DNA from: Selenomonadales bacterium 4137-cl | Lineage (GTDB): Bacteria > Bacillota > Negativicutes > Sporomusales > UBA7701 | Reading direction: 5' to 3' | Assembly (NCBI GenBank): GCA_032334055.1 | Contig: JAUOZS010000001.1 | Span: forward strand, 2,392,501 to 2,456,500 | DNA length: 64,000 bases | In this document: in pieces, positions 59,252 through 64,000 of the stretch | How the letters are laid out: every line of letters begins with the position of its first letter | How positions within the stretch are numbered: the stretch's first letter is position 1 | Program-made: the position numbers and the translations under genes | The notes under the pieces: generated by a model | Told to the model about the DNA's origin: nothing | The model's input: only the letters and a program-made list of their open reading frames with translations | The model's database searches: none

Positions 59252-60850
59252 TTGAGGCACCGTAGGCTGCTGCTGGGCCTGGCGGTATTTTTCGTCGCGG
59301 CCATCGGGCTTTTACTCTACCACTTGTCGAGCTCACCCGGACTGGGCGGCGGCAGGCAGGCCGCCACGCTGAAGATCGCTTCCGAGGACTACGGCTTTCC
59401 GTCGCCCTATACCTTTTATCCGCGCGGCCCTGGGTACCTGAGGATGTCGCTGTTGTTCGACACCTTGGTGTGGAAGGATGCGCAGGGCGTTATTCCCTGG
59501 CTGTGCGAGCGCTACGAAGTCTCCCCGGACGGCCGCGAATGGTCGTTTTTCCTCCGCGCGGGCGTGAAGTGGCAGGACGGCCGGCCGCTCACCGCCGCAG
59601 ACGTCAAGTTCACGTTCGACTACATCCGCAGCCATCCCCACGCCTGGTTCAGCCGCGAAACCGGCGTGATAAAGTCTGTCGAGGCCGTTAGCCCCCGGCA
59701 GGTCAAGTTTACGCTCAAGAGCGCGTACGCGCCCTTCCTGACCAATATCGCCGGCACTGTGCCCGTATTGCCCCAACACATCTGGCGGGACGTGGCCGAC
59801 CCGATGAAGTTCACCGCCGACGCCGCCGCCGTCGGCAGCGGCCCCTTCAAGCTGGCGAAGTACGACAAGGCAACCTCCCTCTACATATACGAGGCCAACC
59901 CAGGATACTTCCGGGGCAGGGTCAAGATCGACCGCCTGATATTTTCCCGGCCGGGACAGCCGCTGCTGGCGTTCAAAAACGGCGAGGTCGACGCCTTCAA
60001 TCCCGACGTTGACCAGGTCGCCGTGCTGAAGAACGCCAAGGATGTCAAAATAATCGAGGGCAGCGGCTTCTGGGTGTGCCGCCTCATGTTCAACCTATCG
60101 CAGGCTCCTTTCGACCGGCCCGAGTTCCGCCGGGCCGTCGCCCATGCCCTCAATCTGCCGGAGCTCGTAGCCCGGGCCACCCATAACGGCGCCATCCCCG
60201 GCAACCCCGGCTACGTCCCCCCCGAACTCGGCGAGTGGTATAATCCCCGCGTCGCCGCTTATCCCTTCGACCCCCGACGAGCCGGCGACCTGCTGGCGGG
60301 GCTCGGTTACAGCGTGATAGGCCCGGACGGGATACGTTCGACTCCCGGCGGCGAACGCCTGAGCTTTGACCTGCTGACGCTGCCTCAGGGCCACGAAGGT
60401 GAAATCGTCAAGAGCATGCTGGCGGCGGCCGGTATCGAGGTGAGGGTCACGGCGCTGGAGAAAGCGACCCATGACCAGCTTATCGACAGCGGCCAATACC
60501 AACTGGCGGTAAACGGCCACGGCGGCCTGGGCGGCGACCCGGTTTTCCTGATGCAGCTCACCAGGCCGCTGACGACGGCGGGCACCAACACGACTCTGTA
60601 CGCCAACCCCGAATACCTTCGCCTGGCCCGCCTGCAGACTAAGCTGACCGACCGGGGCGCGCGCCGCGCGGCGGTGTTCGCCATGCAGGAAATGCTGGCC
60701 GACGATCTGCCCACTATTCCCCTATATTACCGCAAGATGTACTTCGCCTACCGCCCCGGCAAGCTGGACGGCTGGTTCTACACGCCGGGCGGCATTGCCT
60801 TGGGCATCCCGACCGAGCTCAACAAGCTAGTGTTTATAGAATCGCGCTAG
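59252..60850 (+). CDS. Family-5 substrate-binding protein (dipeptide/nickel type)
   Basis: 532 residues. An N-terminal hydrophobic segment (RRLLLGLAVFFVAAIGLLLYHL) without lipobox Cys suggests a membrane-anchored or Sec-processed protein. The SBP_bac_5 domain has WSFFLRAGVKWQDGRPLTAADVKFTFDYI, the usual family signature, and SGPFKLAKYD. The TTG start is 3 bases after the fmdE stop. It would bind the imported ligand outside the inner membrane; nickel, nickel-chelate or peptides are possible. Confidence 0.88.
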   Translation: MRHRRLLLGLAVFFVAAIGLLLYHLSSSPGLGGGRQAATLKIASEDYGFPSPYTFYPRGPGYLRMSLLFDTLVWKDAQGVIPWLCERYEVSPDGREWSFFLRAGVKWQDGRPLTAADVKFTFDYIRSHPHAWFSRETGVIKSVEAVSPRQVKFTLKSAYAPFLTNIAGTVPVLPQHIWRDVADPMKFTADAAAVGSGPFKLAKYDKATSLYIYEANPGYFRGRVKIDRLIFSRPGQPLLAFKNGEVDAFNPDVDQVAVLKNAKDVKIIEGSGFWVCRLMFNLSQAPFDRPEFRRAVAHALNLPELVARATHNGAIPGNPGYVPPELGEWYNPRVAAYPFDPRRAGDLLAGLGYSVIGPDGIRSTPGGERLSFDLLTLPQGHEGEIVKSMLAAAGIEVRVTALEKATHDQLIDSGQYQLAVNGHGGLGGDPVFLMQLTRPLTTAGTNTTLYANPEYLRLARLQTKLTDRGARRAAVFAMQEMLADDLPTIPLYYRKMYFAYRPGKLDGWFYTPGGIALGIPTELNKLVFIESR

Positions 60851-60863
60851 AGGTACCGCCATC

Positions 60864-61901
60864 ATGAGTTGCGCTTTCGACAAGGAGACCGAACGCCGGT
60901 TGGCAAAAAAGAAGCTGCATTTTCTGCAGCACAAGCTTCTGGATTACCTGGTCACGATCGGCTTCGTCGTGATCATCAACTTCCTGCTGCCGAGGCTGCT
61001 GCCGGGCGACCCGTTCGCCCAGCTTAGCGGCCTCGGCGCCGGCGCCGATTTCGCCGTCAGCCTCGACGCCGCCAGCGAGGCGGCCCTCCGCGAGTATTAC
61101 GGACTGGACAAGCCTCTTGGGGCGCAGTTTGTCCATTATCTGCAGAACCTGCTTACCGGCAATCTCGGTTATGCTTATTATTTTAAGGCTCCGGTCGGCC
61201 AGCTGCTGGCCGAGCGCCTGCCGTGGAGCTTGCTGCTGCTGCTGACAAGCATTCTGCTGGCTTCGGTTGTCGGCATCGCCTGCGGGGTTTTTGCCGCCTG
61301 GCGGCGCGGGACGGCATGGGACCATGGCCTGCGGGGGCTGCTGCTCGGCATGCGGACAGTCCCGCCGTTTTTTCTCGGCAGTCTGCTGCTCCTGATTTTC
61401 AGCGTCAAGGGACAGTGGTTTCCCGTCTCCGGCGCTTTCAGCGTCGATACCGCCGGCGCCTCCGGCCTGGCCCGCCTGAAAGATATTATCTGGCATCTGG
61501 CGCTGCCGGCCGCGACTTTGACCCTCGCCGAGCTTTCCGGCAATTTCATGCTGACCCGCAGTGCGATGCTCGATACGCTGCGGGAGGACTACATTACTTT
61601 CGGCCGCGCCCGCGGCCTGAGCGAGAGCCGGCTGATGTTCGGCCACGCCCTGCCGAACGCCCTGCTGCCGGTGATAACCCACACTGGCCTGCGGTTGGGT
61701 CTGGCGAGCGGTATCGTGATTTATGTCGAAAAGATCTTCGGCTACCCGGGAATAGGGATGTTCATGTACGAGGCGCTGGCAGGCCGGGATTTCCAGGTCC
61801 TGCAGGGCGGCTTCCTGGTGATTAGCCTCACAGTGCTGCTGCTCAACCTGACCGTCGATATTCTATATGCGTATCTCGATCCGCGCGTGGAGGTGAGCTA
61901 G
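60864..61901 (+). CDS. ABC transporter permease, DppB/NikB type
   Basis: 345 residues with six helices, an N-terminal DPFAQL motif and the permease loop with RSAMLDTLREDYITFGRARGLSESRLMFGHALPNALLPVIT. It is the first of two permeases. The stop is shared with the next start (one base overlap). Confidence 0.92.
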   Translation: MSCAFDKETERRLAKKKLHFLQHKLLDYLVTIGFVVIINFLLPRLLPGDPFAQLSGLGAGADFAVSLDAASEAALREYYGLDKPLGAQFVHYLQNLLTGNLGYAYYFKAPVGQLLAERLPWSLLLLLTSILLASVVGIACGVFAAWRRGTAWDHGLRGLLLGMRTVPPFFLGSLLLLIFSVKGQWFPVSGAFSVDTAGASGLARLKDIIWHLALPAATLTLAELSGNFMLTRSAMLDTLREDYITFGRARGLSESRLMFGHALPNALLPVITHTGLRLGLASGIVIYVEKIFGYPGIGMFMYEALAGRDFQVLQGGFLVISLTVLLLNLTVDILYAYLDPRVEVS

Positions 61902-62722
61902 TGTCACGGACGGCAATTCTCGGCGGCGCGCTGCTCGCCTTATTCGCGCTGGTCGCCGTCTTCGCGCCCCTGCTGGCGCCCTTTTCGCCGCTCGCTTACA
62001 GCGGGGCGCCTCTCGAGCCTCCCAGTTTGCGCCACCTGCTCGGGACCGACGGCACCGGCCAGGATATTCTGAGCCAGCTTATCTACGGCGGCAGGGTGTC
62101 GCTTCTGGTGGGGCTGTGCGCCGCGCTGGGCGGCATAATGCTGGGCGCCGGCCTGGGCATGGCCGCGGGTGTTTACGGCGGCCTGACCGACCGGTTCGTC
62201 ATGCGGTTCGTCGATATTTTCCTGACCATTCCCCATCTGCCGTTGATGGTGCTGCTGGCCGCCCATTTCCGGCCGCAGCTTTCCACGACCATCGCCGTCC
62301 TGATATTTTTTTCGCTGCCGGTCGAGGCCAGACTTGTCCGCTCCCAGGTGCTGTCGCTCAGGCAGCGCGAGTTCCTCGACGCCGCCAGGCTGGCGGGGGC
62401 TACGAAATTCTATCTGCTGCGCCGCTATATTCTGCCGGAGCTTGTTCCGCTGCTGCTGGCCCAGGTTGTCATCCGCACGAGCTGGGCCATTCTCGCCGAG
62501 TCGGGGCTCGCCTTTCTCGGGCTCGGCGATCCGACGGCCAAGAGCTGGGGCATTATGCTCAAACAGGCTCTGGATTATCAGGCGATTTATTTTACGCCGG
62601 CCTGGCAATGGTGGCTGCTGCCGCCGGGCCTCTGCATAACGGCGCTGATCATGGCCCTGACGACGACCGGCTACGCCCTGGAGGAAAAGTTCAACCCCAC
62701 CCTGAGCGAGGTGAAACGATGA
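61901..62722 (+). CDS. ABC transporter permease, DppC/NikC type
   Basis: 273 residues with about six helices, including LLGTDGTGQDILSQLIYGGRVSLLVGL and the loop LRQREFLDAARLAGATKFYLLRRYILPELVPLLLAQ. The GTG start overlaps the stop of the upstream permease, and its stop overlaps the next ATG (ATGA), so the transport genes are tightly coupled. Confidence 0.93.
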   Translation: MSRTAILGGALLALFALVAVFAPLLAPFSPLAYSGAPLEPPSLRHLLGTDGTGQDILSQLIYGGRVSLLVGLCAALGGIMLGAGLGMAAGVYGGLTDRFVMRFVDIFLTIPHLPLMVLLAAHFRPQLSTTIAVLIFFSLPVEARLVRSQVLSLRQREFLDAARLAGATKFYLLRRYILPELVPLLLAQVVIRTSWAILAESGLAFLGLGDPTAKSWGIMLKQALDYQAIYFTPAWQWWLLPPGLCITALIMALTTTGYALEEKFNPTLSEVKR

Positions 62723-63528
62723 GCCTGCTGGCCGTGGAAAACCTCACCGTCAGCTACCTGAGCCGCGGCGGCGCTTTCCCCGCCCTGCGGAATTTTTCCT
62801 GCCGGGTGGCGGCAGGCGATACGGTCGGCGTCATCGGCGAGTCGGGAGCCGGCAAGACGACTCTGGCGCTGGCGCTGCTCGGCCTTTTGGGCGACCGGGC
62901 GGTGATCGAGTCCGGCTCGATCGTTTTCGGCGGAACGGAGTTGACCAAACTGACGGCCGGCGAGTGGCGAAAGTACCGGGGAGGCCGGCTGGCCCTCATA
63001 CCCCAGGCGTCGCAGAATATTTGGAACCCGGTGCTGACTGTCGGCCATCAGCTCGCCGAGCATATCGAGCACCACCTCGGCATCTCCCGCAGCGACGCCG
63101 TACGGCAGGCGGCCGCTGCGCTGCGGGAGATGGGTCTTGAAGAAACAGTGCTTGCTTCCTATCCGCACCAGCTGAGCGGCGGCATGCGGCAACGGGCGGC
63201 GATCGCCGCCGCCTGCGCCGTCAATCCCGCCTGCATCATCGCCGACGAATGCACCAATTCTCTCGATGTCCGTTATCAGAACGACGTACTGCAGGCCCTC
63301 GAAAACCTGCGTCAGGCGCGCGGCACTGCCATGGTGGTGATTTCCCACGACCTGGCGGTCATCGCCAGGTTGTGCCGGAAAACTTATGTATTGCTTGCGG
63401 GGGAGACGGTCGAGGCCGGCCTGACGGCAGATATTCTGCGCTCGCCTGTCCATCCTTACGCGCGGCGGATGGTCGCCGATACCTGCAGTTTTCTGGCCAG
63501 TCTGCCGGCCGCGGGGAAGGAAGTGTGA
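62719..63528 (+). CDS. ABC transporter ATPase, DppD/NikD type
   Basis: 269 residues. Walker A GESGAGKTT, Q-loop in LALIPQASQNIWNPVL, signature LSGGMRQRAAIAAA and H-loop VISHDLAVIA. The Walker B/D-loop reads IIADECTNSLDV; the family normally has ADEPT, so Pro is replaced by Cys after the catalytic Glu. The Glu itself is kept, so the protein is probably active. Confidence 0.93.
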   Translation: MSLLAVENLTVSYLSRGGAFPALRNFSCRVAAGDTVGVIGESGAGKTTLALALLGLLGDRAVIESGSIVFGGTELTKLTAGEWRKYRGGRLALIPQASQNIWNPVLTVGHQLAEHIEHHLGISRSDAVRQAAAALREMGLEETVLASYPHQLSGGMRQRAAIAAACAVNPACIIADECTNSLDVRYQNDVLQALENLRQARGTAMVVISHDLAVIARLCRKTYVLLAGETVEAGLTADILRSPVHPYARRMVADTCSFLASLPAAGKEV

Positions 63529-63530
63529 GC

Positions 63531-64000
63531 TTGACTGAGCCCATTATCAGGATAACCGAAGTTACGAAGAGTTTCCCGCGCCACCATCAGCCGCCCCACA
63601 TTGTGCTGAACCGGGTTTCGTTCGCGGTCGGCGCAGGGGAGATAATCGGCCTTATCGGCGAGAGCGGCAGCGGCAAATCGACGCTGGCGAGGATAATCGC
63701 CGGGCTGACGGCGCCGGACGGCGGCGCCGTCGATTGGCCGGGCGACCGTGATGACGGAGGACTGCGGGCCCAGATGATTTTTCAGAACCCGTACGCCTCG
63801 CTGTACCGGGGCATGACCGTCCGCGAGCTCGTCGCCGAGCCGCTGGTCATCCAAAACAAAAAGGCCGCCGACCGCGGCGAGGCGGTGCGGCAGGCGCTGC
63901 GGCAGGTGGTGCTGCCTGACGATGACGGGTTTCTCGGCCGCTATCCCCAGCAGCTGAGCGGCGGGCAGCGCCAGCGGGTCGCCATCGCCAGGGCCCTCGC
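63531..64000 (+). CDS. ABC transporter ATPase, DppF/NikE type, truncated by the window end
   Basis: At least 156 residues; the frame is open at base 64000. Walker A GESGSGKST, MIFQNPYASLYRGMTV as Q-loop, and LSGGQRQRVAIARALA signature at the very end. The TTG at 63531 follows the previous stop by 2 bases with GGGGAAGGAA about 8 bases upstream; a GTG at 63525 is possible. It is the second ATPase of the five-gene importer. Confidence 0.92.
   Translation, partial: MTEPIIRITEVTKSFPRHHQPPHIVLNRVSFAVGAGEIIGLIGESGSGKSTLARIIAGLTAPDGGAVDWPGDRDDGGLRAQMIFQNPYASLYRGMTVRELVAEPLVIQNKKAADRGEAVRQALRQVVLPDDDGFLGRYPQQLSGGQRQRVAIARAL

Overview
The window looks like chromosome of a diderm, spore-forming, strictly anaerobic, diazotrophic Firmicute, most likely a Negativicute of the Sporomusa/Pelosinus kind. 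The reasons are the high GC, the strong GGAGG ribosome sites, a clostridial-type nif operon with nifI1/nifI2 between nifH and nifD, sporulation genes ytrH/ytrI, a full flagellar filament set and an anaerobic molybdoenzyme respiratory operon. This assignment is inference; no rRNA or other phylogenetic marker lies in the window.

Layout. 1-2.7 kb: four small exported or membrane proteins of unknown function. 2.7-5.3 kb: a large GAF-GAF-PAS-GGDEF-HD-GYP cyclic-di-GMP protein. 5.4-9.7 kb: a tiny ORF, a MATE exporter, a TPP-riboswitch-controlled thiM-thiW unit and an aspartate/glutamate racemase. 9.7-11.5 kb: a small siroheme reductase operon with tandem CRP/FNR-type sites. 11.5-12.8 kb: IS3-family copy 1. 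12.8-20.3 kb: a PsrABC/TorD-type respiratory operon and its likely LuxR/MalT-type regulator. 20.4-31.1 kb: a candidate structured RNA, then flgD-flgE-flgK-flgK-flgL-fliD-flgN-like on the plus strand, converging on flagellin. 31.1-42.4 kb: a dispersed phosphate (Pho) locus: an OmpR-type regulator, mntH, pstAC, ytrHI in the opposite orientation, pstS, phoR, IS3 copy 2, phoU and pstB. 42.4-46.2 kb: an Mrp ATPase, a DUF134 regulator, a cysteine desulfidase and a CGGC protein; three of these units share a palindromic operator. 46.2-57.1 kb: one 11-kb nif operon (nifH I1 I2 D K E N B, ferredoxin, anfO, nifV) on the minus strand. 57.1-64 kb: a divergent candidate sRNA, then methyltransferase-FmdE-dipeptide/nickel-type ABC transporter, cut by the window end.

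Regulation is unusually readable. Three pst promoters carry phased TTAACA-N5 repeats exactly 20-21 bp before a -10 box. A related repeat precedes an unidentified structured RNA in front of the flagellar genes, and a second, longer variant precedes flagellin, the response regulator and a very short terminator-capped transcript. The two identical IS copies have each landed in the loop of an intrinsic terminator hairpin, with 3-bp target duplications, and the element carries a hairpin that hides its own ribosome site in read-through RNA but not in its own transcript.

All calls are from reading the sequence alone. Protein names rest on recognised motifs and gene context, not on database searches.
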